A stretch of 64,000 nt of DNA from Adineta ricciae (lineage: Eukaryota; Rotifera; Eurotatoria; Adinetida; Adinetidae). The stretch is from assembly GCA_905250025.1 (NCBI GenBank), contig CAJNOJ010000014.1:69624-133623 (forward strand), in the 5' to 3' direction. Position 1 is the stretch's first letter, and the number at the start of each line of letters is the position of its first letter. Shown here piece by piece: positions 1 to 12,340 of the stretch. Below the pieces are notes generated by a model. It saw nothing but the letters and a program-made list of their open reading frames with translations, searched no databases and had not been told where the DNA came from. The position numbers and the translations under genes were made by a program.

Positions 1-2110
1 GGTTCGTGATTCCAGGTTGTAACCAAGAATTTATCAAAAACTTTCAAACAATCAGGTAAAACATTTAATCGATAACCTTTAGGTAATAACAATGATGCTG
101 GTCCCGATTTTGTTACACTGTAAATAAAGAGCTTCATCCAGACACTGTTCATCTCTTGCAAAAATGGTCCAAGAAAATCAATGGAATTGAATGGAGAATA
201 GAATGTTTCAGCACTGACCGGTGCCATTGATATCAAAATATGATAATTTCGTTCGATAAGACGTTGACGAGTGGTAGAATCAAGACTCGACAAACTTTCA
301 TAACGAAGTAAATCAACTCCTAGACCGCCATTCTCTTCATCGAATAGATCGTTATTTAAACGTAAAAAAGATATTGTTTGATAGAGGACGCGTGCGTGTA
401 GAAAATATCGATCAGCTTCGCCTTCACTCTGATTTTCATCATCCGGTGACTTCATTGACGATTGCGATATTGGGGATATTCTTTCTAATTCTTGGAGAAA
501 TGATCCGAGAATTTCATCAGCTAGTTTACCAACTTCGAACATGGTTACAGCGTGAGTTTTTAGATTTGGAGAAAGATTTCCCATCATTAAAAATGCAGTT
601 AACGATGAATCAAATAAAAATCCAATACGTTTTTGTTTCAATGTTGAACTTATTATTGACGCCGACAGTTGATCAGGTGTTGTAGCACTTGTCGGCGAGG
701 ATAAAGATTTCTAAATAAGAAAAATCAATTTACAAAGAATGCAGACAATCCGAAAAGCGTACCACTTCATCAGTGAGGTTGAGTGAAGTTGTATCATCTT
801 CGATAAATGATGTATCTAATTCTAAATCTTTTTTCCATTCAGATACTCTTTTATCTAGAACTGGTGACGTCAATTTTAATTCCTTCGGCGGCGGTGGCGA
901 TTGTAAACCTGATGTGGTGGAGAAATGCTTCCATGACGTATGAATAATGCCATAATCATTTTCAAGATTCTTCTTTCGAGCAAAGCCCAAGCGTAAAAAC
1001 ATGGACATCGTTTGTTTAACTAACTCAATATCTAATGTTAATATTCGAGATAACTCTCCGACATTCGTGTGTTCATCGGTCGAAACAAACAATTTGTAAA
1101 GTAATACCTCAAAATAATCGCCGACAATTCGGTTCATAACAAAACCTGAACCTAATGGTGGAACTTGTATAAAATCATCTTCGGAAACTGGTACATCCAG
1201 ATAGATTAAACCTTTTCGATAGAGAGAATGCACAGCATCGTAGTTCAATTCACCAGCTAATTTAGATGATCGTTCGTCGATCAGATAGTCAATGATTAGT
1301 TTCTCTTCACTAGTGCACTGTTTGACATCGTCATCGGTTACGCAACCTAAGCTTATCACCCACCATGGCTGAATACGAACGGAATCGACAGGTTGGGAAG
1401 GTAACAGATGACGGATAGAAGCAGGAGTTTTCCAACTAGATAAATTCAAGAACATTTTCTTCTTTGCTGCTTGTAGAATCGTTCGAGATTGATTGATCAA
1501 TTCAATGTATTGATTTCGACCAATGCCAAGCAAACGAAGACAATCCGCAGCTAAATAAAACTACATGTGATCAAATCTGCACACGTCAACTTTACCTGTA
1601 AAATTCGGCAATGTATCATAAGATTTCTCTTGAAGAATTAAATCACTAATAATATCAATATAGTAAGAGAACGATGTCATACGTAAACCTTTGACATAGA
1701 TCTCAGACAGATGATACGGCTAAAGCATATATAATTGATATCTGCAAGAATAGGTAAGTGCCACTTACGAATATCATCAAATGCTCACGACTATAACGCA
1801 AAAGTTCATCGTAGTACTTTCGAGAATCTTTATGAACTTTTCGAACTAAATATTATCGGTTAAAATCGAAAATATTCGAATGTCTGATCGACATACCGAG
1901 ATTTCCTTTATATCGAAGTTGGTGTTTGATTGAAAAGGCAAAAACCGCCTTATCATATTCCTTCTCTGTATTCCAACCGCATTTCTACGAACGAAGTAAG
2001 TCAAATCACAACTGTGCAATCAATTCGAACCATACTTGTTTAACATCAGCTGGCAGTTGAGACCACTCAACATTTGTTCGAATATAATGCTCGTCTAATT
2101 GAGATGCCAT
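1..2110 (-). CDS. FAM91A1: FAM91A1 homologue (3' end outside window)
   Basis: FAM91A1 works with WDR11 and TBC1D23 in capturing endosome-derived vesicles at the trans-Golgi (family knowledge). Six exons can be read on the minus strand: 2036-2110, 1897-1984, 1769-1845, 1596-1719, 763-1550 and 1-710, all with GT-AG introns of roughly 45-77 nt. The product starts MASQLDEHYIRTNVEW. Strong family blocks are LLGIGRNQYIELINQSR, YNAVHSLY-like text followed by KGLIYLDVPVSEDD, VMNRIVGDYFEVLLYK and VSTDEHTNVGEL. The last exon carries RIGFLFDSSLTAFLMMGNLS and LKTHAVTMFEVGKLADE. It is open at position 1, so the C-terminal part is missing. The start ATG at 2110 aligns with the usual N-terminus. Nothing suggests decay. 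Confidence 0.95.
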
Positions 2111-3658
2111 GCAATAATCATTATCAATACAAGATGAAAACTAAATGCGCAAAGGTTTTTTTTCGATTCGATCTTCATTCATCGATCGATGATTCATGCA
2201 AATATGTTATGCAACCAAGATGGAATACGCGTCGATAGATGTCCTCTCGTGCTGGCAATCATATATTTCGTTATCTGTCGATTTGAACGATTCATCATAG
2301 AAGAATTCATCCATTCTATAGTACACTCTGACCGTGGATCAGTAGGTAATTATTATTTATTTCCTTTTCACCTCTCTCTGTCTCTCTTGTTGCACACACA
2401 GCGAAAGAGAAAAGAGTGAAGAGTTTGTCTGCCTCCTCTCTTGATTAAAAACTTTTGATTTATTATCATCAATAAACATCGAAAAAGCTCCTGAAATTTT
2501 TACGACTTGGCCAGATGAAGATTATTAATAGGCAATATGGCATATGTCATCAAAAATGTCTTTCATTTAATTATTTATTAATCGAAGCGTTTCTTTCATC
2601 GGGTAGGACGAATCCTTTCCACGCTTGATAATGTCATCACAGCTTATTTCAGATTTCGATGTTTGCACGTGAAATTAAGACACGAAGGGTAGATAATAGA
2701 TTTTCACAATTTTTTCTTCTTTATTTTTAATTTCAAAAAAAGAAAGAAAGAAAGAATCCCTCTTCTAAGCACGCTGCATCGTTTACCACTCAACATTTCC
2801 TATCGTTTCTGAACCTAGACATACACACGCAACAATAACAACAACAACAACATCGATTAAAGGAGAGAAAACAAAACGCAGTAGTAGTAGTAGTTATATA
2901 AAAATAGAGTCATTCATTTGAGAAGAAAAAGAAAAAAAGATGTATCGAAAATGGGAATAATAATGATAATATTCGAGCGCATTACACAAAACAATCCGTA
3001 TATACACACACTCACGAAAAACACGAGAAAGAAATGGCCATGAAGAACAAATGTAAACGCGCGCATCAAGTATCTGCAACTGTTTTGTGTAACTCAATAG
3101 ATTTTTTTTTCTCTCTGGATAGGAACGAAAACGAGAGCACAAGGTCGGAAATTTAGCAGGCGACACCAAACAAGAAACTACTTAATGAAAAGAACTAATC
3201 TAATCACGCAAGAATATAACGTATCTTTTTCTATGTTATCCTATCGACGAGGTATTAGTCGAAGAAAATTGACCTATAGACAAAATAGAAGTAGACTAGA
3301 AGATTCCACGAGAGACCACACATACACATCAAAAGAAAAAGAAAATAATGCTAACTATGCGAATAAAACTATCATTATTATGATAAGATAGATAAATATG
3401 GCTAACGGGAAAGAAAATTCGTCTCTTAATTTGTTTCTTTGAAAATGGCATGAAACTCATAGATAGGGATGACATCAACATCTCGAGATACACAAAGGCC
3501 TGTTGAAAGCGTTCATCTACTGACTAAAAACTATATTTGACTTCGATCTTCAACAAATTCACTTCTACGCTTAGAGTCAACAACAACAACAAAATGCACA
3601 ATACATATATTAAGAAAAAAAAGCAAAGAAAATAAACGTAAAAGAAACACCTATCAAA
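2111..3658. other. intergenic: FAM91A1 promoter side and RagC 3' flank
   Basis: No exon with family similarity was found on either strand. It holds simple repeats (AAAG tract near 2740-2755, CAA tract near 2837-2852), pyrimidine-rich runs and chance ORFs of under 100 codons. Position 2111 onward should contain the FAM91A1 5' region, and 3658 downward the RagC 3' UTR. Confidence 0.6.
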
Positions 3659-5441
3659 TCATTCCATAGATGGATATATTTGTTGTCGTGGTGAATAATT
3701 TGAATTAGCAAGGAATAATTCTTGAATATTTTGTTTAAGAACATTTAAATTTACTTCCATCAAAGCTAAAATAGAGAACGACAAACATCGATGGACGTTT
3801 TCACGCGCTCGGTCAATGTCGTTACCTTCGTTTATTCTCGATTCTCTCTTTAAAATACATATCAGCGCAGTTGTCGAATTAATGTCTTTCAAATATAGAA
3901 CAAGTCCTATTGAAAGTTCAATAGTACAATTTGACATTGAATCGAGCACCGAACTACTATTTTGCCTTAAGAAAAAAACAAGACCGAGTACATGGACCGG
4001 TCGCCCACAAGTAAAAAGTCGTCTGCTTACCCATATATAGACGAAATATCTTTGTAAACATCGACTACATCGCAACACAGTTCCGATATTTGACTTTCAA
4101 CTGGTTTTGTATCCGATGCCAGAAATATCTTATTAGAAATATCACATACGAAGATCTTATCTAATTGAGTACTCTAAATTCATGAGAAAAAAAGGGCAAT
4201 GCGCTAATTAATGCGTATTGGACATGTTTTCTTGCATACCGCTGTAACCAAATCAAGCATATTTTCGAGCGCACGTAGCTGTCGCATTTGATTTTGTACG
4301 ATTTTACTGAATGCTTCATGAATCGAATGATCATAAATACTTGTCAAATAGAAACTAAAAAACAATAACAATAATATAATTAGAATATAAATCACTCGAA
4401 AAAATCAAATATTTACTTGATAAGTGGTTCTTCGATCGAACATTCGTGTAACATAACAGTTACTTTCTGTTGAATACTTGAGTAGCGTTCAAGACGGTCG
4501 GGCTCATGAACGCCATCAATCTAAAATTAGACGATTGTTTACTTTGTCGAGATCGCGTATTTCTATGCGTGTTTACTTTGTGAATGAGTACTTCGAATCG
4601 AATATTACGACCCTGTGAGTACAATTGTTGCACAGAACTAACCAATAAATTAATTGAATCTGAGCAATCTTCCTTGAAAAACAAAAGAGATCATTTTGTT
4701 GATAATCAAGTTCGAATGAGAATGAATTCGACGTACTGTTGCATCAAGAACGAACACGATCGTAGTGCATTCAGCTGAATACGCATCAAAATCGAGTAGA
4801 GATGCTGTTTTCGGGCCGGGTACATCACAAATTTTGAATTTAACGTGAATTCCACATGAGAGTTCTAGGTAACACAAGAGTTTGAACTTTTCATCAAAGT
4901 CCAAAAGTGTATTTACCATGCCGTAAAATCATTTTTGTTTCTGGAAGTTGAAGTGTTTCACCGGCTGTCATTTTGTCAAAAATAAGTTTTATAATCGATG
5001 TTTTACCGCTTCTATAAACATTTCAAGTATTTTCGTAAAAAAAACAAAACAAATTAAATATATAAAGTACTTTGTAAGTCCCCACATCAATAGTTCGGGT
5101 CGATCAGGTGCCAATTCTCCATAATCGCTATCTATCTGTTGCTGTTGTAGCTGTAATTGTTCTTCAGTATCATCTAATCTATTATGACCATTGAGTATTG
5201 ATGAAGAATGGTGACCATTGGAATATGGACTTGATTGTTGCTGGAAACGACTAGCAGTGTTGATGGTTCTACCCGATGTGCGCAATCTTTCTCCGCCACC
5301 CTCACGTTGTGTGTGTAGACTGCGTATGTCGTGTAGAAGAACCGGAGTATTGTAATGACTAAGATATTGATGATATTCACCGTCTGTACTAGTAATATTA
5401 TCACTAGTAGTTTCACAGGCACCTGTTAGCCCGTAACTCAT
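3659..5441 (-). CDS. RRAGC: Rag GTPase, RagC/D type
   Basis: RagC/D pairs with RagA/B on the lysosome and recruits mTORC1 when amino acids are present. The minus-strand exons read: a Ser/Gln-rich N-terminus ([15 protein letters not shown]..., residues 1 to about 115), G1 [12 protein letters not shown] split by an intron near 5072, G3 [12 protein letters not shown], then [15 protein letters not shown]4 IHKID (split by an intron; the unspliced frame wrongly shows IHKVN), [58 protein letters not shown] and a C-terminal helix region ending [11 protein letters not shown]-box order and roadblock domain are complete. The switch-II Gln of the usual DFPGQ is Pro here. Start 5441 is the first true ATG; TTTCAG lies 2 nt upstream, an acceptor-like context. 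RagC and RagD cannot be separated from this sequence. Confidence 0.93.
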
Positions 5442-6150
5442 ATCTGAAAGAAGATCAAATGGAAACAATAGGGCGTCTAAAATAATCTTTCAAAAATAAA
5501 ATAAACATGCGTTCAAATGTTTGTTATTGGTCCTTATGTAAACCAGTCATATTCGAAGATTTGCCGAAAATTATGATCAATTGTTCGACTATCTTGGTAT
5601 GCGAAGCATGTTTCGCATTCCTATCGTTTCTTTTGTTCATTTTCTACCCGTCTTATTATAGGTATTGTTTCTTATTGATGATAGACATTGTCATTTACAT
5701 AAAATAGTAAGATAAAAAAAAACAAAACGACTATATGACGAGTTACCTTTAATCTTTTTTCGTAGCATAGGACTCAAGTTTTGATGCCTATACTATTTAG
5801 CTTTTTTATCCCTGTCAATGTCACCCTTCTTCTCTTCCCATCGAGAACATGCACAACCACTACCAACACCACATCTACCACTGACGACGAGAAGACAAAC
5901 AGGACCGTATGGTGCTCTCTCATTTTCTCTTTTTCTTACCCGAGCTATCATATGTGTTTCGCTTTTCTCTCTCCTGTCTCAGCTGTTTTTTTACCCCATT
6001 CGCTTTTTCTCTCTTCCTCTCCTCATTCGTCTCTTTTATTTGCCCGGATGATTCGGGCTGAAGACAAAGAATAAAACTTCGGGGGCACTTGACGATAAAC
6101 AAACCAGAGAAATAGACGGAGAAGGAGAGAAAACAGAAAAAAAACTAAGC

Positions 6151-6158
6151 TGACGTCA
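6151..6158. promoter_or_regulatory. CRE-like palindrome TGACGTCA
   Basis: Perfect 8-bp CREB/ATF site about 710 bp upstream of the RagC start. Functional role is inferred only from the motif. Confidence 0.35.
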
Positions 6159-9100
6159 GCCGTATATTTGCTAAGAATAAAGAAAAAGAAATCGCCAAGA
6201 ACATTCAACAATTTGCATTCGATCAGCTGTATACTATGCTCCTATCCAGGACTGGATTGTATGACAAAAGGGAATAGAACATGAAGGAGAATAAGTAGAA
6301 CTAAAATTTCCCTTTCATTGTTTTTTTATATATTAAGGGCATTGTTTGATGAGGAACGAACATGATCGAGAACTTTTGTTCTTTAGGATATCCAATCCGT
6401 TCAATTGTACTCACAATTGCACACACACACATCTCTACATTTGCTTGTTATTAACATACCGAACTTATCTCCATTTTATTTTTATATAATCACATTTCTC
6501 ACACAAACCGATGTCTCCTAACAGGTCACTGTGCGCTGAGTAACGAAAACATCTGTGTACACGAATTTGTTATGACCAGAATTAATCTCACTGTCGGCGT
6601 TTTTCTTACTTTTTTGCCTTCGGCTTTTTCTTTTTTCGGAAAGCCAAGAATATCAACTAAAATTGTAAGCATTGCAATGAAACCACATTGAAAACAACGA
6701 ATAGTATGCTTTGATTATAAACACGTACGCGACGCCAGGCTGGCAAATGAATGTTCATACCCTAGCAAATATTTTTCTGTCTAGTAAAACAGAGAAGCCA
6801 GTCTTAGCTGGCAAAATTGCTAGCAAACAAAATCTCCTAATCAAGTTTGTTTTCCGTATTACTCTATTCGAGACGTCGAATTGATTTAATCAAATAAATA
6901 AAGATGCCTGCTGAGTAATCAAGCACGCATTAATGTATGTGTATAGATTTATATCGTTTCATTAGTATTTTTAATACTTCAAGGTGGGTGAGAAGTAAGA
7001 GAGAGAGAGAGAAAGGGTAGAGAAAGGGAGAACGAGTTGCTTTCCATTTTTATCAGCAATCACGGTGTTTTTATTTTCTATGGATAGACTAGAAATCTTT
7101 TTAATGAATTTCTACAGGGGTAAAACTAGAGAAGAACTTGTTTATGGTGACGAAAGGGCGTCGACAGCTGTTCGTCAACTTTTCGTATTCTTTCGTCTTA
7201 GCATCATCTTCTTCGCCTTTTTTCTCCCTATTTCCAACAAATTATAGTGCGCGTAATATAACGTCTACATTACACGTGTTTGTTAGTTATTCTTATCACT
7301 CGCGAGATATATTTTTTGTGAGGTAGAAGCAAGCAACGAAAAGCGTCTCGAGAAAAAAAGAAATTGAGATTGAAAAGAGAAATCAAGCTAGCAGAGTATA
7401 CACCGTCTATAATTGTACTTGTGTTTTTCAACACTAACAGGCCATAATATAACAACAACAACAACCATCATAACCATGATCGTAATAACATCGCATCAAA
7501 TGTCATCAGTGAGCGATTCAATAAATATCCTCATCTCAATTAGAGCCTTCACATAAAAGAAAGAACTAATCGTTTTACGTACCGAATGTGTTGTTAATGC
7601 ATAAAATATTGAATTGAAGATCAGATGTTATGAATATCAAAGCGGACGAAAAAAAACATTTTCTTCAAATATATATAGTCGTCTAACTGCACTTTGTACG
7701 CTAACAATCGTTTGCGACCCTCGTCACGAACATAACAGCCACGCATTTGATTGATTATGTCTAAGTGTCAATATTTTGCCGCTATGGTAACGAAATTCAA
7801 TCTGTTTGCTGATACCCTCAAATAATATTGAAGATAAAATGTATGCATGGGCACATAAAAACTCAAAAGTAACCTATAAATCTCTAATGTTTTGCACAGA
7901 CATAACAAACAGTACGCACATTTCTATGCATGCATGTTTGTCAGTAAAGACACTTCTAATATCCTATGTGGACCAATGCAATCGTGCATTTCATCCTCGA
8001 GGCATCTACTAGAGTTTTCTTCTCTCTTCTCTAATAAGTCGATGAAGTATGCTGTTGTTGTTACTGATGTCGTGCATAACGAATCATATGTTTTTTTTGT
8101 TCGGATCAACCTATCGATAGTTCCGTTAGAGCTTCTTATTTTTCTTTTCCTTCTCGAACAACAACAAAGTAGCACACTCTATAGATCATCAAGGGACCAG
8201 TGCGAAAAACACTGTTGTTGCAATAATTTGCGAAATATCCTTGTTTTGCTTTTGCTCTCTCATTGTCATTTGCATCCAGTCTTTTCCCGAAATGTAAATA
8301 ATAAACAACTCTATCAATCAAACTAGAGTCACCAGGCCATTTCTTTTGTGTTGCTTTTTTTTCGTCAAGCAAAGAGAAAAATATGCGCCGTTGCCAGAGT
8401 ATTATTGTTACTATCGTTAGCACGACACATTGATTTGACAGTTGATTGAGAAAGTGAAAGAAAATAAGAACTCTTTGTACGTGGCTATTGCGCGGACTAC
8501 AACGATTTTTGTTTTGACAGTCAAATGTGAATATATATGTCAAAGGAAGGCAATGAAACGATATAAGTCGTTGATGCATATGATTTGATAACAAGAAAAA
8601 ACGAATCATTAGTATCAGTACATATTTAGCAATGTATGAAGCAAATACGAAGTGATAGTCAATGTCATTAGGTTTTTTTGTCCAGGAAAACTTCGAGTAC
8701 TTTCTATTTGATCACCATTGTCTTTGATTCTATTCATGAGAATGTCCTAAGAAAAAAAACCTTTCTTAAGGATATCTAGGTTGTTTTATTAAACTTGTTT
8801 CCTCTTTCAGTCGGTGTCTATTCTTAGTATTCATTTCGACATGAGAAACAAGGCAGTAAAAATATCAGTGCCAAATGTCAAGAATAGAAATTGGCATCAG
8901 ATTCATAGATGCATTTGGTGTACATTTATAACAGATAGGGCACTATTTTTTATCAAATCATTATGAAAATGCAATGTTGGTTATATATAGCGTAGGAAAA
9001 CAATAATCATTGAAAAGAAAATTTTTCTTTTGTGACCAAAATAGCCTTGATCAGATAAGTATAGAAAAACAAATCAGTTTCTTTCGTTGGTCTCAATAAA

Positions 9101-9584
9101 CTAGCAGCAGTTATGCTTGTACTAGTTGTGAAAGAGGAAACTTCTTTTTTTTTTCATATTTAATGATTTATCCAGCCGTTCTTTGCTCTATCATATCTAA
9201 AAGAACATTCTCATGCGACCTTTTGATTATTCTTATCAATATTTATTGAGGTTATCAAGAATATTCTATTTATTAAGATTCTTTTATCCATCAGTTATTG
9301 TGTTATTCTAGTAATCCGGATCTAGGGTGTGACTATCTCATTAGATTGATTGAATTTACTGCCAAAAATAGATTTTAATAAAGGAGATTATTCTAATAAA
9401 TTTCACAGCTGACAATGGTACTTTATCTAATATCATTTCCAAGTTGAGATGACGTCAACAGAAAGTCTCATATGATGATTTTGTTCTGAGGTTTTATGCG
9501 GGAGATCACTTTCTAGGTGTTAACATCCTGTAGAGTAAAAATACAGTACACAGTTAAGTCCATCACCAAGAGAATATTTGATGT

Positions 9585-9590
9585 TTTATT
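9585..9590 (-). terminator. polyadenylation signal AATAAA of the fluoride exporter gene
   Basis: AATAAA on the minus strand, 58 nt after the FEX stop codon. Confidence 0.5.
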
Positions 9591-9647
9591 GAAAGCTCTA
9601 AAGTAATTTGACCTGCCGTTCGATATCAGAATGATACTACATGTGAA

Positions 9648-10679
9648 TTAGGACACCGGTGAACAAATAAATGAAAAAAGATCACCTAGAATTACATAAA
9701 CTAGTTGGACAAGCAACACACTCATCGTAAAATAAAGATAAACATATTTGCGTTTCTTTATTGTATCTAGTTCAAGTATAAAAGTCGAAATCGTCGTTAG
9801 ACATCCGCAATAACCTTGGATTACACTGGTGACAACGTGTTTCGAGAGAGGAGATAACGAATGAACATATTGACTGATTGCAACCATGCCGAAGTAAATA
9901 TATGAACCGAGAATATTAGCAATTAATGTGCCAAGAGGAAAATTCGAATTGAAATTAAATAAAACTGATAATGCATAGCGAGTCAGTGAACCGAATGGTG
10001 CGAATATGACCGAGTAAATAAAATAAGTGTATTTACCGACAGGTAAGAGAACAGCGAGAAGAACTAATAATGGAATGCTTAATAATGTAAGAATTGGAAA
10101 AAGCCAGATTCGTACGTGACTATTGAAATATCGAACTCGTTTTGCTAATTCCGGTGAGGGTGGAAGAAGAAATGCACTTATATGACGTCCAACAGTAAAT
10201 CCGACGAATGATGCAGAAAGAGCAGCAATTAACACGGTTAAAAAGTTCGATATAGGATAAGTCAGATCACTCGATGGGCCAAATAATGCCACGCACGAAC
10301 TGTACATTAGACCAGAAAATGTCGTAATTGATCCACATAAGCCAGTAGTTAAACCGATGTAGAGCTGTGAGAAACTAAATGCGAATGATTAGAGAGACAA
10401 ACATCTTCACTGGATGACATACTGGTGTTGAATGTGTATTTTCTGTTCAACTACAAAGCCCATGATAAAACATCCGACGAAATTCGGCCAAAAAGCCGCA
10501 TTCATAGGTGCTTGATTGTTTCCAAGGAATGCGAGACCAAGACGAATCAAAACGCCGATGTATGAAAAGACTACAATTGGCATGATTGAACTCAGGCGAT
10601 GTTGTTGAACAACGACTGGTTCAGTTTCATTTTCCGTGACATATTCTAAAGTCTCGGGTATTGCTGCTTGATTATTCAT
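9648..10679 (-). CDS. FEX: FEX-type fluoride exporter (two fused CrcB/Fluc domains)
   Basis: Membrane fluoride channel that lets toxic F- leave the cell. Two exons (10423-10679 and 9648-10374, intron 48 nt) give 327 residues. The N-terminal half has VFSYIGVLIRLGL, FWPNFVGCFIMGFV with the pore Asn, and after the intron GLTTGLCGSITTFSG, the Phe-box. The C-terminal half repeats the fold: FGSLTRYALSVL, FPLGTLIANILGSYIYFG with its own Asn, and VIQGYCGCLTTISTF. In this second repeat the Phe of TTFS is Ile, so the halves are asymmetric as in yeast FEX proteins. Hydrophobic segments fit about nine helices including the linker helix. The ATG at 10679 is the first true one; the GTG before it is not used. 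It lies divergent to the ligase-like gene. Confidence 0.92.
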
Positions 10680-12340
10680 CACAGATCACGACTCGTGGTA
10701 TAGAATATTATCGTTGTGGTTTTGGAAAACCAGCAGACAGATTTCTTCGCCTATCAGATCTAACTGCGTGAACGAAAAGCTGTACTTTTTTTGTACTATT
10801 TCATCGAAATAAGGTCAGAAGTACATTGCATTCATTCGTACATCATCTTCTGTAATACGATTTGCCTCAGCTTCAGCCAATTGTTAGTTCTGTCTTTTAT
10901 GATGTATGCAAATTGATTGGCTCATTTTTCTTCTAATGTGTAGTAATTTGTTCACGGATTATCAGACAAGATAATCGATCTTCATCATCAATTATAGATG
11001 TAGAAAAAAGATAAAGTTAACATCCCGGTCACCGCATCGGACGAGAAAACGATCAGGTTCGTAGCGCGCTCAGTCGGCAAGTCTTCGGACTAATCGATTT
11101 CTGTCTAGAGTACTGATTTCTTTCAAGATTTCCAGGTCTTTCCGAGTCATTTTCCCAGACCGGAATTATCGTTCAGGGACTCTCGAAAGAAACCTGGAGA
11201 TCGTAACTCGATTAACGCCATATTTTCTTAGTTTGAATGATCATAAAGCTAATCTTATTTCCGAATAAACAATAAGAGTGCATCCAGAAATGTATCGAGT
11301 GAACTCACGTTCAAATCGAGAGACTCGAGCTCAGCACTCATCATAATTATTTTGTACAGCATAGACTTAGATAAAGTAAATGGCTACGCGCAGTAATAGA
11401 TTCATATAAGCCTAGATTTTTATATGGTATTCCGTGACGATACATAAAAGGAATATGAAATGAAGTGTTGCCATGCATTTTCCTACTGAACAAAGATCGC
11501 GTCCGATCTCTCTTGCTGTGATATCGAATGTATTATAAAATATAGTGACTGTTTAAAATGAATACCATCCGATTTTTTTCTTATTCTAAACCAAGAATTC
11601 GCTCCATTGATTTTACACGATCTCCGATTCACTATTAATACCAGTTTCTTGCTCATCGAGAATATCCTAGAATAGATATTATTTAAAACAACTGTATAAA
11701 ATAAATCGAATTTGAAAAATATTCTTTCAAAAAGATTTCTTTGTTGTTCGACGATTGGTAACATAACGTCCAATTGGATATTGATGATAAACAAATAAAT
11801 AAATAAATAAACAACGGAATTGTAAAAATGTCTTTCGACAAGTTTTCTTTCTGATATAATCTCGACCTCAATATGATACAATTAATACGAATCTGAATGG
11901 ACTTTGCAGTAGTTCTCAATAAGTAGATAACGAAGTATTCGTAGCATGGAAAATTTATTTATTGAATTATAAAGATTTTTTCTCATTTAATAATGATTTA
12001 TCTCTTTCATTTTGTACGCAAAGTCAAAACCACCTAGCTAGATACCTATTCGTATATTTAGGAGCTGATCCTAACCAATGACAATATTATTCATTTCTCA
12101 TTATTTTGTTAGATATGAAGGTGAGATGTCACTCGACAGTTCGTTTAAAACATCCAAAAGTGTTTTTGAAATGCTTTTCTTCTCCTCTGTCTTGTTTGAT
12201 GAATCAACATGACGAAACCCTGCTTATTGATCCCCATTATTGCATCATGTTACTACACATATTTTCAGATATTTCATGTGATGATGTAATAACCTCGTGA
12301 TAAAAAACTAGCATAATCTAATATTGGTTTGTATTTGATT
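10680..12340. other. intergenic between divergent FEX and ligase-like genes
   Basis: No gene recognised. It should hold both promoters. A locally GC-richer patch (about 11020-11220) contains an imperfect hairpin with 22-25 nt arms (11127-11202). An AAAT tetranucleotide tract lies near 11790-11815. The ORFs here, including one of 132 codons, are AT-driven and have no family motifs. Confidence 0.5.
11127..11202. other. imperfect stem-loop in intergenic DNA
   Basis: The arm at 11127-11148 and the arm at 11178-11202 are imperfect reverse complements (shared core CCAGGT/ACCTGG with flanking CTTTC/GAAAG and GAGTC/GACTC), with a 29-nt loop. This is seen by eye; the function is unknown. Confidence 0.35.

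Larger units (their letters stand above)
5442..9647. other. long gene-poor intergenic region
   Basis: No convincing gene in 4.2 kb. The several ORFs of 60-157 codons lack family motifs, are pyrimidine/A-tract driven and overlap each other on both strands. Notable items: a palindromic CRE (TGACGTCA) at 6151-6158 and another at 9450-9457, a GA dinucleotide tract near 6998-7013, and an exon-like 47-nt open stretch at 6610-6656 (minus) bounded by AG and GTAAG. The RagC promoter should lie just above 5442. Confidence 0.5.

Noticed and set aside
374..685. 103-codon plus-strand ORF
   Set aside because: Antisense shadow of the FAM91A1 exon at 1-710, which has clear homology.
4523..4580. RagC G4 motif appearing as IHKVN (loss of the guanine-specifying Asp)
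   Set aside because: AAA|GTAAAC is a splice donor; joining to ATTTTAG|ATTGATGG gives [11 protein letters not shown], the normal family sequence.
5781..6211. Overlapping hydrophobic ORFs on both strands
   Set aside because: Pyrimidine-rich DNA gives Ser/Phe/Leu-rich reading frames; no family motif and mutually overlapping frames.
7892..8609. ORFs of 144 and 157 codons on opposite strands
   Set aside because: Overlapping, low-information sequence without recognisable domains or flanking splice structure.
11040..11110. tRNA-like text (GCGCTCAGTCGGCAAG, resembling a D-arm)
   Set aside because: No matching anticodon arm, T-loop (GGTTCGA box B) or acceptor stem can be formed.
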